Assembly (NCBI RefSeq): GCF_031598375.1
Contig: NZ_CP123872.1
Span: 124,001 to 188,000, forward strand
Reading direction: 5' to 3'
DNA from: Temperatibacter marinus
GTDB lineage: Bacteria; Pseudomonadota; Alphaproteobacteria; Sphingomonadales; Kordiimonadaceae
DNA: 64,000 nucleotides
A program made the translations under genes and the position numbers. Below, one piece after another: positions 40,660 through 52,118 of the stretch. The stretch's first letter is position 1. The number at the start of each line of letters is the position of its first letter. A model generated the notes under the pieces. The model ran no database searches. It had not been told where the DNA came from and saw only the letters and a list, made by a program, of their open reading frames with translations.

Positions 40660-41901
40660 CTAGAGAGGGAGTTTATACCCCACAGGTACTTTTCCAACGA
40701 TAGCTGACGTCACTGGCCCTGTTTCTATAAGATCTGCTGCATACGACTTCACTTTTGCGAGATCAACTGATTCAACATTACTGATCATTTCTTCGATGGG
40801 AATGACCCGATCAAAAAACAGTATTTGACGCCCAATCTGTTCAATTCGGCTTGTTGTCGCTTCAATGGCCATAAGTAAACCAGCCTTTAACTGAGCCTTA
40901 GCAACATCAAGTTCTTCGCTGGTCATATTCATACTCATGTCTTTCATTTGGTCCAAGGTTACCTGCACCATTTCTGGCACCAGATCAGGAGAAGTCCCGC
41001 CATAAACTCCAAAAAGACCATGATCAGAAAAGCAATTGGCAAAGCAATAAATACTATAGGCAAGGCCCCTATTCTCTCTTACTTCTTGAAAGAGACGAGA
41101 AGACATGCCCCCACCAAGAGCCATAGAATAAACCTGCAATGCATAATAGTCATCATGATGAAACCCTACTGCTGGAAAACCAAGCGTTACATGACTTTGC
41201 TCTAATGCTTTGTCATCAAGGATTGACTTACCTTGATACATAGCAGGTTCGAAGCCCTGATCCTGCCCCTGTGGTAGAGATGAAAATTCTTTCTCAGCAA
41301 GGGCGACAAGCTCTGCATGATCCACCTTGCCTGCAGCAGCCAGCACCATATTTTGTGCCGTATAGTGACTTTGCATGAAGCCTTTTAGAGTTGTGCTATT
41401 GAAACTGCGAACATTTTCTGGCTGGCCGAGAATGGTCCGGCCTAGCGCTTGATCTGGATAAGCGACCTCTTGCATCAAATCAAAAACAAGATCATCAGGT
41501 GTGTCCAAAGCTTGACCAATTTCCTGGATCACAACATCCTGTTCGCGCAAGATTTCTTTATCACAAAGTTTACTATTCTGAATTATATCAGCAAGCATAT
41601 CTACAGCTAGAGGTAAATCTTCTTTAAGGACGCGTGCATAATAAGTAGTATAATCACGCGTAGTATAGGCGTTCATATGTCCGCCTACGCGCTCAATTTC
41701 ATAAGCAATATCCCGCGCCGATCGACGCTCCGTCCCTTTAAACAGCATATGCTCTAAAAAATGTGTTATCCCATTTAAAGATGGCTCTTCATACCGAGAG
41801 CCAACATTAACCCACACGCCAACAGAAGCTGTTTCCACACTTCTTCGGTATTCAGAAACCACGCGAAGGCCATTAGATAATGTTGTCACTTCAATTGTCA
41901 T
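40660..41901 (-). CDS. M16 family zinc peptidase (processing-peptidase-like)
   Basis: A 413-residue insulinase/pitrilysin-family peptidase. The inverted zinc motif H-F-L-E-H (47-51) with the distal Glu about 76 residues on, and F-K-G-T-E-R-R-S-A near 54, match single-chain bacterial relatives of the mitochondrial processing peptidase beta subunit. These short enzymes act as dimers and are conserved next to thrC in Alphaproteobacteria. It has no signal peptide and so is cytosolic. It is 5 bases after thrC and is read with it. Confidence 0.93.
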   Translation of the reverse strand: MTIEVTTLSNGLRVVSEYRRSVETASVGVWVNVGSRYEEPSLNGITHFLEHMLFKGTERRSARDIAYEIERVGGHMNAYTTRDYTTYYARVLKEDLPLAVDMLADIIQNSKLCDKEILREQDVVIQEIGQALDTPDDLVFDLMQEVAYPDQALGRTILGQPENVRSFNSTTLKGFMQSHYTAQNMVLAAAGKVDHAELVALAEKEFSSLPQGQDQGFEPAMYQGKSILDDKALEQSHVTLGFPAVGFHHDDYYALQVYSMALGGGMSSRLFQEVRENRGLAYSIYCFANCFSDHGLFGVYGGTSPDLVPEMVQVTLDQMKDMSMNMTSEELDVAKAQLKAGLLMAIEATTSRIEQIGRQILFFDRVIPIEEMISNVESVDLAKVKSYAADLIETGPVTSAIVGKVPVGYKLPL

Positions 41902-41906
41902 AGAGA

Positions 41907-43313
41907 CTATTTACTTTCTCGAAATTTTTGCATCATTTCTCTAAGTGCAGGCCCATTATTTTCGATAACCCCATATCCTTCATCACGGTCCATTAAATCA
42001 GCCATTTTTGCTGGTAGCTCAGGATCTGTACCCGTAGCATTTTCTACAGCATCACCAAATTTAGCCGGGTGTGCTGTGGCTAGGATCACGATGGGTGCGT
42101 TGCTATCTTGCAGACAAACTCGCGAGGCCCCTACACCAACAGCTGTATGAGGGTCAATAAGTTCTCCAGTCTCGCAAAGCATCTCTTTCATTAAATCAGA
42201 TGTTTCTTCATCCGTAATTTGCCTGGCATCAAAAAGCTCTCTAAATGCTTCAAGCTCTGAGTCCTCCAAATCGAAATACCCTAAATCAGAGAATTGGGTT
42301 AAGCGCTCTGCAACATCCTTACCTTTCCGGCCTGTCAATTCAAAAAGTAGCCGCTCGAAATTTGATGACACTTGAATATCCATAGACGGTGAGAGGGTAG
42401 GTTTTACTTGGCCTTTTGCATATCTTCCAGTTTGGAGTGTCTTTGCTAAAATATCATTGCTATTGGTAGCGATAATTAACTTCTCGATTGGCAAACCCAT
42501 TTTGTGGGCAACAAACCCAGCAAATATATCACCAAAATTTCCTGTTGGGACGACAAAACTGACCTTCCGGTGCGGGGCACCTAGGCTCACTGCTGTGGTG
42601 AAGTAATAGACAACCTGTGCCATAACCCGCGCCCAGTTGATGCTATTCACTGCTGTCAGATTAATATTATCACGGAAAGTAAGGTCGTTAAAACTTTCTT
42701 TGACAAGTGCTTGGCAATCATCAAACGTCCCTTTAACCGCTAGGTTGATAACGTTTGGTTCAATCACAGTTGTCATCTGCCGACGCTGGACTTCTGAAAC
42801 ACGGCCCTCTGGATGTAGCATGAAAATAGAGACCGTATCACGGCCGCGTGTCGCTTCAATTGCTGCAGAGCCTGTATCGCCTGAAGTTGCTCCTAAAATA
42901 CAAATCTCACGATTTTGGCGGGCCGTGAAAATATCAAAAAGGCGACCCAGCATTTGCAACGCAAAGTCTTTAAAAGCAAGCGTTGGTCCATGAAACAACT
43001 CTAAGAGATATTCGTTATGAGACAGTTGTTTGACTGGCGCCACGGCTGCATGAGCAAATTGAGGACCATATGTCTCTTCTGCAACAGTCCGCAATTCTGA
43101 CTCTGACAAAGAACCTTCGACAAAGGGGTATAAAACTTTCACTGCGACTTCCGCATAGCTTAATCCTGCTAAGTTCGCAATGTCATCAGCTTCTAGGATT
43201 GGCCAGTATTCTGGTACATAAAGACCGCCATCTCGCGCAAGTCCTGCGAGTGTTACATCTTCGAAACTTAAGCGGTCATCGCTCTCTTGACCGCGGGTAG
43301 AAATATACTTCAT
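41907..43313 (-). CDS. thrC: Threonine synthase
   Basis: A 468-residue PLP enzyme converting O-phosphohomoserine to threonine. The N-terminal M-K-Y-I-S-T-R-G matches the short-start class. The PLP lysine is in L-A-F-K-D-F-A near 115, the phosphate-cradle G-A-T-S-G-D-T-G-S-A near 142-151, and N-S-I-N-W-A-R near 215. Length is typical of the gammaproteobacterial-type ThrC. It lies at the end of the cytochrome oxidase cluster before the M16 gene, as in many Alphaproteobacteria. Confidence 0.95.
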   Translation of the reverse strand: MKYISTRGQESDDRLSFEDVTLAGLARDGGLYVPEYWPILEADDIANLAGLSYAEVAVKVLYPFVEGSLSESELRTVAEETYGPQFAHAAVAPVKQLSHNEYLLELFHGPTLAFKDFALQMLGRLFDIFTARQNREICILGATSGDTGSAAIEATRGRDTVSIFMLHPEGRVSEVQRRQMTTVIEPNVINLAVKGTFDDCQALVKESFNDLTFRDNINLTAVNSINWARVMAQVVYYFTTAVSLGAPHRKVSFVVPTGNFGDIFAGFVAHKMGLPIEKLIIATNSNDILAKTLQTGRYAKGQVKPTLSPSMDIQVSSNFERLLFELTGRKGKDVAERLTQFSDLGYFDLEDSELEAFRELFDARQITDEETSDLMKEMLCETGELIDPHTAVGVGASRVCLQDSNAPIVILATAHPAKFGDAVENATGTDPELPAKMADLMDRDEGYGVIENNGPALREMMQKFRESK

Positions 43314-43393
43314 TTTACAGACCTATTCATTCAAACTGAGGCCATCTTTAGCAGGATTTCCAAGGGATACAAGGTTTTCCATACTCTTCGGTC

Positions 43394-44110
43394 TTATTTA
43401 TTATTTTCTTGCGCAAGCTCACGACCTCGCTGAAGCCCAAAGCCAACAAAGACTGCAATGAGCGCTGCTGCAATGCCAAACCATGTAAAGGCATATTCTC
43501 TATGGCGATTTGGCAACTTAATCGCCATTTGGCCTTGTAAGGGAAAGGCCGTCTCGTCCCCATTTAAAATGAGCCTAACATCAGCACAAGAGAGATTATT
43601 GTTAACAAATGGTGCACACATCTCATCAAGATTGGCCACATACCAAAAATTATTCACCGCATCATTATCAGGTTGAAAGGGTAATGCTGTTACTGACTTT
43701 CGGATGTAACCTCTCACAGAGATAGGTCCCGTGGGCCATTTCAACTGAGTGATATCATATTCAAAGGGAACCCAGCCGTAATTTACAAGCAGGACCTTGC
43801 CTGTATTATCTTTAAGAGGCTTATAGAGGTGATACCCTGCCTCGCCCTTTTTATTTGTGAGAAAATGCCTATAAGGGGGGACCTCGACTAATTCTCCAGA
43901 CCATTTTACATGTCTGAACTCATTGTCTATTAGAGCCCCCCTCAAATCACTTACATCGATAGCCGGCAAGGAAAATCGCTCATTCACCTTCTGAATTCTT
44001 GCTTGTTTTGGCCCGACCTTTACTGCTTGCCAAGTACCTAAAGAAAAAAGAACTGCCAGGCCTAGAAGGGTACAGATCGAAAGAGCGAGAGAAGGACGGA
44101 ATTTTTGCAT
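43394..44110 (-). CDS. SURF1 family cytochrome c oxidase assembly protein
   Basis: A 238-residue inner-membrane protein with helices at both ends (about 10-28 and 208-228) and a periplasmic domain between. The family signatures G-T-W-Q (26-29), the V-N-Y-G-W-V-P strand and H-R-E-Y-A-F-T-W-F-G near the end are present. SURF1 helps insert heme a into oxidase subunit I. It starts one base after the DUF983 gene and is in the cox cluster after ctaE. Confidence 0.94.
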   Translation of the reverse strand: MQKFRPSLALSICTLLGLAVLFSLGTWQAVKVGPKQARIQKVNERFSLPAIDVSDLRGALIDNEFRHVKWSGELVEVPPYRHFLTNKKGEAGYHLYKPLKDNTGKVLLVNYGWVPFEYDITQLKWPTGPISVRGYIRKSVTALPFQPDNDAVNNFWYVANLDEMCAPFVNNNLSCADVRLILNGDETAFPLQGQMAIKLPNRHREYAFTWFGIAAALIAVFVGFGLQRGRELAQENNK

Positions 44111-44536
44111 TTATTCAGACTCTTGATTAGAATCAAGGGCGCCTTCGCGCGCATCGTTTTGAAACTGCATCGCTACGATCCATCCTTTTAAGACGCGTAG
44201 GGACCAAATAGAACCAAAGATCGTGACCAACGGCCAAACAATTAAGTGGATCCAGAAGGGAACCCCGATTTTAAATTCCAGCCAAAGGGCGCCTAAAGTC
44301 ACAACAAACCCCATGATGAAGATGGCAAAAACAGCTGGACCATCGGCAGGATCTGCTGCCTTTAAGTCGAAGCCACATATTGCACACTCTTCTGTAAGGG
44401 AGAGCGTCAGGGGCGAAGCATAAAGCTTGCCTTCGCCGCAGTTAGGACAAACACAGTTTAGGCCAGCCTGAACAGGCGAAACCGACCGTGATTGCTCACG
44501 ATCGGTTTCTGTATTCTGAGTATGCTGATCTTGCAT
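44111..44536 (-). CDS. DUF983 family membrane protein
   Basis: A 141-residue protein with a zinc-ribbon (C-P-N-C near 30 and C-A-I-C near 53) followed by two membrane helices (about 70-92, 96-118) that hold the DUF983 signature D-P-A-D-G-P-A-V-F. Found regularly between ctaE and SURF1 in Alphaproteobacteria, it is thought to take part in oxidase assembly, though a defined role is lacking. The disordered Gln/Ser-rich first 25 residues are normal for the family. Confidence 0.9.
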   Translation of the reverse strand: MQDQHTQNTETDREQSRSVSPVQAGLNCVCPNCGEGKLYASPLTLSLTEECAICGFDLKAADPADGPAVFAIFIMGFVVTLGALWLEFKIGVPFWIHLIVWPLVTIFGSIWSLRVLKGWIVAMQFQNDAREGALDSNQESE

Positions 44537-44557
44537 CTCTATAACTCCGCAGGGGTA

Positions 44558-45466
44558 TTAAGCGCCCCAGATATATATCGCAAAGAAGAGGAACAACCAA
44601 ACCACATCGACAAAATGCCAATACCAAGCAGCGGCTTCAAAGCCAAAGTGATGCTCTGGTTTAAAGTGACCTTTATACACACGCGCCAGGCAAACAATCA
44701 GGAAGATTGTTCCAACAAGAACGTGGAAGCCATGGAAACCAGTCGCCATGTAGAAGGAGGCTGAATAGACATTGCCTGAGAATTCAAATGCAGCATGGCC
44801 ATATTCGTAAGCCTGAACACAAGTGAATAATGCGCCAAGGCCAACGGTCAACCACAATCCTTGTTTAAGGGATTTGCGATCATCTTCGATCAGGGCATGA
44901 TGCGCCCATGTCACAGTCGTTCCAGACAGAAGAAGGATAACTGTATTCAAGAAAGGCAAGTGCCATGGATCAAAAGTCTCAATACCTTTTGGAGGCCAAA
45001 CAGCTTCATTTGTGAAAACATCCCAGAAATAAGGCGCTTCTTGACCCGCAATTTGCCAGAGATAATTTGCATCCCCATTATTCAACGATGTTGTCGCTTC
45101 CACATGGGGGTATAGGGCGAAATTAAAGAAGGCCCAGAACCATGCAACGAAGAACATAACCTCTGAAGCAATAAAGAGAATCATTCCATATCTATGGTGT
45201 AACTGTACGACAGGAGTGTGATCGCCACTTTCAGCTTCGTTCACAACATCTTTCCACCAAGTATACATGGTATATAGAACCATGATAAACCCACCAAAGA
45301 ACATCCAATTCGCGAATGACGCACCCTGAACACCAAATAAGGTAGAATCAGGCTTCATTGAAAAGACTGCACCCACTGTTAAGAACATAACAGCCACAGA
45401 CATCAAGAATGGCCATGGACTTGGATTTACTAAGTGGTAGTCATGTTTTACTTCTTGACCCGCCAT
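44558..45466 (-). CDS. ctaE: Cytochrome c oxidase subunit III
   Basis: A 302-residue, seven-helix subunit III. The sequence opens [13 protein letters not shown], as in aa3 oxidases, and contains W-W-K-D-V, F-F-x-A-F/W-F-N-F-A and the closing [14 protein letters not shown] segment. The conserved Glu and His of the lipid-binding cleft are present. It stabilises the proton uptake of subunit I. It lies after ctaG with a 106-base gap. Confidence 0.96.
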   Translation of the reverse strand: MAGQEVKHDYHLVNPSPWPFLMSVAVMFLTVGAVFSMKPDSTLFGVQGASFANWMFFGGFIMVLYTMYTWWKDVVNEAESGDHTPVVQLHHRYGMILFIASEVMFFVAWFWAFFNFALYPHVEATTSLNNGDANYLWQIAGQEAPYFWDVFTNEAVWPPKGIETFDPWHLPFLNTVILLLSGTTVTWAHHALIEDDRKSLKQGLWLTVGLGALFTCVQAYEYGHAAFEFSGNVYSASFYMATGFHGFHVLVGTIFLIVCLARVYKGHFKPEHHFGFEAAAWYWHFVDVVWLFLFFAIYIWGA

Positions 45467-45572
45467 GTTGACTTCTCCTAATACGCGGCACTATCTGCTG
45501 GGAGATTTCCAAAGATAGCTAACCTAAACTTTATATAGGGGCAGGCTTAGCGCACTCAGCCCTCTATTTCAA

Positions 45573-46136
45573 TTAATTTTCTTCATTTTCTACAACTTCT
45601 TCATCATCTTTCATAACAAAGAAAGTGTAGGACAAGGTAATTTCAGTCACATCTCGCAAATTGATATCTTCATTCATCTCAGGTGCAACAAAGTATAGGA
45701 CCGGCATATCAATCCTCTCCCCCGGTTTAAGCACTTGCTCAGTAAAGCAGAAACAATCAATTTTTTGAAAATACTCGCCAGCCTTATGAGGTGTTACGTT
45801 AAACGTTGCTGTCCCTTTGATCGTGCGATTCGTCGGATTGTAAGCCTCATAGAGCGCAATGCGTTTCTCACCAACATACGAGTCCTGGATATTTTGCTTC
45901 GGCTTGAACTCCCAAGGCATATCTCTGTGATTATTAGCCACAAAGCGAACTTTGATTTTACGGTCTATGACGTCGACTTCAACATCATCTGCAATTTGGG
46001 TCGTCCCACCGTATCCGGTAATCCTGCAAAAGAGCTCATACAAAGGAACTGCCGCATACGACATGCCGACCATGCCTAGAACGACAACCACAATTGCTGT
46101 CGCAACACGGTTATTTTTCTGATCGTTATTTTGCAT
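45573..46136 (-). CDS. ctaG: Cytochrome c oxidase assembly protein CtaG (Cox11)
   Basis: A 187-residue copper chaperone that inserts CuB into oxidase subunit I. One N-terminal membrane helix (about 12-32) is followed by P-L-Y-E-L-F-C-R-I-T-G-Y-G-G-T (31-45) and the copper-binding C-F-C-F motif near 130, with P-V-L-Y-F-V at the edge of the beta-sandwich. These are diagnostic of the Cox11 family. It starts 14 bases after the small CoxF-like gene. Confidence 0.95.
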   Translation of the reverse strand: MQNNDQKNNRVATAIVVVVLGMVGMSYAAVPLYELFCRITGYGGTTQIADDVEVDVIDRKIKVRFVANNHRDMPWEFKPKQNIQDSYVGEKRIALYEAYNPTNRTIKGTATFNVTPHKAGEYFQKIDCFCFTEQVLKPGERIDMPVLYFVAPEMNEDINLRDVTEITLSYTFFVMKDDEEVVENEEN

Positions 46137-46150
46137 TAAACTATCCTGCT

Positions 46151-46303
46151 CTAGGGAGTCACTTGATCCAAACGATAGATGGTAACTACTGTGATTAGAA
46201 AGACTAACCCAACAAGCGCCAACCCAAGAGCTTTATTGCGTTTCTTCATGTTTTCAGTCACTTCAACTTGCTGAGTTGGAAATTCTTCAGAATTGTTACT
46301 CAT
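46151..46303 (-). CDS. Small CoxF-like membrane protein between ctaB and ctaG
   Basis: A 50-residue frame: an acidic N-tail (M-S-N-N-S-E-E-F-P-T), a basic K-K-R-N-K, and one membrane helix (A-L-G-L-A-L-V-G-L-V-F-L-I) ending Q-V-T-P. Its ATG overlaps the ctaB stop (ATGA), with AGGATGG upstream. Size, place and single helix match the small CoxF-type protein that sits between ctaB and ctaG in other Alphaproteobacteria, an oxidase accessory of unclear role. It is missed by size-based gene finding. Confidence 0.8.
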   Translation of the reverse strand: MSNNSEEFPTQQVEVTENMKKRNKALGLALVGLVFLITVVTIYRLDQVTP

Positions 46304-47193
46304 GATATCCATCCTAAAATAATGCGCTCTAGAGCGAGCGTTGCAAACACTGCAAAAAGGTAAAAGATTGAAAAGAGAAACAATCTCTTTTCAGCGCCCT
46401 CGCGTTTCATAGAAATACATAAGGCATAGTAGACAAAAATCAAACCTAGCATCGCTGTAACCACACCATAAGCCAGCCCAGCAAATCCCATGAAATAGGG
46501 AAGGACAGCAAAGGGAGCCAGCAACAACGAGTAGACTATGATATTATTCCGTGTTGCCTGATCGCCGTGTACAACTGGCATCATAGGCACTTTAACACGT
46601 TCATAGTCATTCGAGATAAAGAGTGACAGTGCAAAAAAATGTGGTGGCGTCCAGATAAAAATAATACCGAACAAAACCAATGATTCTAATGTGACACTAT
46701 CGGTCACAGCAGCCCATCCAATCATAGGAGGAAAAGCCCCTGCTGCACCGCCAATTACAATATTTTGCGGCGTACGGCGCTTCAGCCAAATGGTATATAT
46801 GACCACATAAAAGAAAATGGTTAGGGCAAGAAGCACTGCAGACGTGACATTAATGAGGATCCCCATCAAGAAGACTGATCCGAAAGAGAGGATCATTCCA
46901 TATGTTTTCGCATGGTCCGCAGAAACTTTTCCCGCAGGAACTGGCCGTCCTTTTGTCCGATCCATATCCTGATCAATATCCGCATCATACCACATATTTA
47001 GAGCGCCGGAAGCACCGGCCCCAATAGCGATCAGGAGAACAGACACAAAGGCCATAATCGGATGCATGTCGCCGGGAGCAGCGATAACTCCGACAAAGGC
47101 AGTAAAGATTACGAGAGACATTACTCTTGGCTTCAGCAGCTGAAAGTAATCATTCACATCAGCATTTGCAGACTGTGTATTATGCTCGCTCAT
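46300..47193 (-). CDS. ctaB: Protoheme IX farnesyltransferase (heme O synthase)
   Basis: A 297-residue polytopic prenyltransferase (UbiA fold) that makes heme O from heme B, the first step to heme A. The Asp-rich site N-M-W-Y-D-A-D-I-D-Q-D-M-D-R-T near 68-82 and the second site near I-S-N-D-Y-E are visible; K-G-R-P-V-P-A-G follows. About nine helices. It is downstream of ctaD with a hairpin in between, and its stop overlaps the CoxF-like start. Confidence 0.95.
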   Translation of the reverse strand: MSEHNTQSANADVNDYFQLLKPRVMSLVIFTAFVGVIAAPGDMHPIMAFVSVLLIAIGAGASGALNMWYDADIDQDMDRTKGRPVPAGKVSADHAKTYGMILSFGSVFLMGILINVTSAVLLALTIFFYVVIYTIWLKRRTPQNIVIGGAAGAFPPMIGWAAVTDSVTLESLVLFGIIFIWTPPHFFALSLFISNDYERVKVPMMPVVHGDQATRNNIIVYSLLLAPFAVLPYFMGFAGLAYGVVTAMLGLIFVYYALCISMKREGAEKRLFLFSIFYLFAVFATLALERIILGWIS

Positions 47194-47247
47194 TCTCTAT
47201 CCTATACGCGTTATGAGTTCGTCAGGACACCTGTCCCAAATTTGCTT

Positions 47248-47281
47248 CAGCCCCCTGCCCTGAAAATAGGACAGAGGGCTG
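47248..47281 (-). other. Hairpin between ctaD and ctaB
   Basis: An imperfect stem CAGCCC-C-CTG-C-CCT / AGG-A-CAG-A-GGGCTG with a 6-base loop and no T-run. Placed after the oxidase subunit I gene, it may protect the ctaC-ctaD mRNA end and limit the level of the assembly genes below. Confidence 0.55.
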
Positions 47282-47317
47282 GTTATTTATACCCTTAGGG
47301 CCATTCCAGATAAGATC

Positions 47318-49850
<2,533 letters not shown>

Positions 49851-50248
49851 AATATACTTTCCTTTTCATACGCCACTAAGTCAATTTCCGCTCAAAGACC
49901 AGAAGAACGTCTCTTCTGAAAACGATGGAATTCTTGACCCGTAGGACAAAATATCTGACAAAAACAAGCATGCCTAAGCATCGACTTTCTTTGTCGACAT
50001 TGGCCCCGTTATACCAAAGGTTCAGAAAGGCTCAAGGTTTCATTGCTTGTTTTTGCATATTTTTTTTAAGAAATATCTTTTTTGCATATAAAATCCGCTC
50101 TCATATTAATGTTTTTTTCGCGGAAACACTTGAATAATTGAGATTATGGATAAGATTTAAGTAAAAAGATGTAACACTTGATTTTTTCTGCTAGCAAGAC
50201 AACTATAAAATAAGAAATGACCAAACACTTTCAATAAAGGGCCAATTT
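49851..50248. other. Divergent intergenic region ctaC / tldD
   Basis: About 398 bases with no credible gene. On the ctaC side, hairpins AGAAGA-N5-TCTTCT (near 49901-49918) and CGAC-N7-GTCG (near 49982-49996) lie in the leader. Nearer the middle the direct repeat TTTTTGCATAT occurs at 50050-50060 and 50079-50089, 29 bases apart in a T-rich stretch. The latter may be part of a promoter or paired binding sites. Confidence 0.45.
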
Positions 50249-51673
50249 ATGGAAAAGCTTCCTAACAATCCATTTTTCGAACAGAATCAGTTGGATCAAA
50301 ATCAGGCGCAAGACGTTGTTGATTCCACTCTTCATGGAATGGATGATGGGGAACTTTATCTACAATCCTCTGTCTCAGAATCCTTTTCGTTTGATGATGG
50401 ACGACTAAAGGCTGCCTCCTATGACCAATCACAGGGATTTGGACTCAGAGCTGTTAAAGACGATTCCACTGGCTTTGCCCACGCCAGCGAATTATCAAAC
50501 GAGGCGATCAAGAGAGCTTCGTCCACAGTAGGCGCAATTAAGTCTGGACAAACGGGAACAATGGCAACACATCCCGTCAGAACAAATCGCCTCGTATACA
50601 GCCCCGAAAACCCTCTGGACGGTATGGATTTTTCTCGCAAAATCGCTCTTCTTGAAGAGATAGATCGCTACACAAGATCAAAGGATCCTCGAATTGCCCA
50701 AGTGAGTGCTTCACTGAATGCCTCTCACAGTCATATACAAATCATGCGGGCCGGAGGCTTCTCAGTAGGCGACATTCGCCCCCTTGTTCGGCTAAATATA
50801 CAAGTTGTGTTGAAGTCGGGGGAACGTCAAGAAGTCGGGTATGAAGGATGCGGCGGCCGATATAACTATGATCAGCTGTTTGATGAAAGTCTATGGCAAG
50901 CTCAGGTCCATGAAGCAATCAGACAAGCCGAAGTGAATTTAGAAAGTGTTGCCGCCCCAGCGGGAGAGATGACAGTCGTCTTAGGACCGGGCTGGCCCGG
51001 TGTCCTTCTTCACGAAGCGGTAGGTCACGGCCTTGAAGGAGATTTCAATCGAAAAGGGACCAGTGCGTTTGCTGGCCTGATGGGCGAGAGAGTGGCTGCC
51101 AAAGGTGTGACAGTGGTTGACGACGGTACCATGGACAACCGAAGAGGCAGTCTTTCAATCGATGATGAGGGCACACCTACAGAGCGTACAACTCTTATCG
51201 AAGACGGAATTCTAACTGGCTATATGCAGGATCGACTTAACGCACGACTTATGGGCGGAGCCTCAACAGGCAACGGCAGGCGTCAAAGCTATGCACATGC
51301 CCCAATGCCTCGAATGACCAACACTTTCATGCTCGCTGGTGATAAAGACCCAGCTGAAATTCTGGCTTCTGTTGAGGACGGGCTTTACGCGGTCAATTTT
51401 GGCGGCGGGCAGGTAGACATTACAAACGGAAAATTTGTCTTTAGTTGTACAGAAGCATACCGAGTCAAAGGGGGTAAAATTGCCGAACCTGTAAAAGGCG
51501 CAACGCTCATCGGAAGTGGTCCAGAAAGCTTGAAACATATTTCTATGATTGGCAATGACCTCAAATTAGATAACGGTGTTGGCATGTGCGGAAAAGGCGG
51601 ACAAACAGTCCCCGCTGGTGTGGGACAACCTACAATGAGGATCGAAGGCTTGACCGTCGGCGGCACAGGATAA
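50249..51673 (+). CDS. tldD: Metalloprotease TldD
   Basis: A 474-residue cytosolic metallopeptidase that acts with TldE (PmbA) on small peptides and modified peptides. The zinc motif H-E-A-V-G-H at 255-260 is followed by G-L-E-G-D-F-N-R-K; the C-terminal G-x-G half closes the cavity. TldE is not in the window. The tldD-ctaC divergent pair is common in Alphaproteobacteria. Confidence 0.95.
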   Translation: MEKLPNNPFFEQNQLDQNQAQDVVDSTLHGMDDGELYLQSSVSESFSFDDGRLKAASYDQSQGFGLRAVKDDSTGFAHASELSNEAIKRASSTVGAIKSGQTGTMATHPVRTNRLVYSPENPLDGMDFSRKIALLEEIDRYTRSKDPRIAQVSASLNASHSHIQIMRAGGFSVGDIRPLVRLNIQVVLKSGERQEVGYEGCGGRYNYDQLFDESLWQAQVHEAIRQAEVNLESVAAPAGEMTVVLGPGWPGVLLHEAVGHGLEGDFNRKGTSAFAGLMGERVAAKGVTVVDDGTMDNRRGSLSIDDEGTPTERTTLIEDGILTGYMQDRLNARLMGGASTGNGRRQSYAHAPMPRMTNTFMLAGDKDPAEILASVEDGLYAVNFGGGQVDITNGKFVFSCTEAYRVKGGKIAEPVKGATLIGSGPESLKHISMIGNDLKLDNGVGMCGKGGQTVPAGVGQPTMRIEGLTVGGTG

Positions 51674-51784
51674 CATCTTTCAAAAGACATAACTTGAATA
51701 ATAGCCTAAAAACGCTTATATTTGTCAGATACTATAAGAGCGACAAAACAGCTCATACACGACAGACGATAAATGGAGGCCAAA

Positions 51785-52051
51785 ATGGCTCGTATTCTTT
51801 GCCGAATAATCGGCTCAGCCTTATGCTTTATAGGCATCATAGGCATGTTAACCCCTATTCCCTTTGGTATAATATTCTTTGTTATTGGCTTGATGTTCCT
51901 CGTGCCAAGCACGCCCTCTGCAGCCAGACTTGTTCAAAAAGCTCGGAAGCAGTTTGGCCTTTTTGATAAATCAATGTCTTTTGCGACAAACAAAATGCCA
52001 TACCCTTACAGACGCATTCTACGCCGTACAGAAATCGATCCAATTGAGTAG
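51785..52051 (+). CDS. Small two-helix membrane protein (PGPGW-like)
   Basis: An 88-residue protein: basic N-terminus, two hydrophobic segments (about 6-25 and 28-48) joined by T-P-I-P-F-G, then a basic helix K-A-R-K-Q-F-G and a polar tail. The Pro-Pro-Gly turn between helices recalls the PGPGW small-membrane-protein family, but the motif is not exact. ATG 51785 has GGAGG 5 bases before it; ATG 51773 contains that site. It may share a transcript with tldD. Confidence 0.7.
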   Translation: MARILCRIIGSALCFIGIIGMLTPIPFGIIFFVIGLMFLVPSTPSAARLVQKARKQFGLFDKSMSFATNKMPYPYRRILRRTEIDPIE

Positions 52052-52067
52052 TTGGTAGAATGAGAGC

Positions 52068-52097
52068 AAAAAAAAGCCAGTGAATTTCACTGGCTTT
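52068..52097 (-). terminator. Intrinsic terminator after kdsD
   Basis: A perfect 11-bp stem AAAGCCAGTGA / TCACTGGCTTT with a 3-base loop. On the minus strand it ends in a T-run, so it terminates the kdsD transcript; on the plus strand it is weaker but may also stop the small membrane protein gene. Confidence 0.92.
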
Positions 52098-52118
52098 GAA
52101 ATTGAATATCTATAAACT

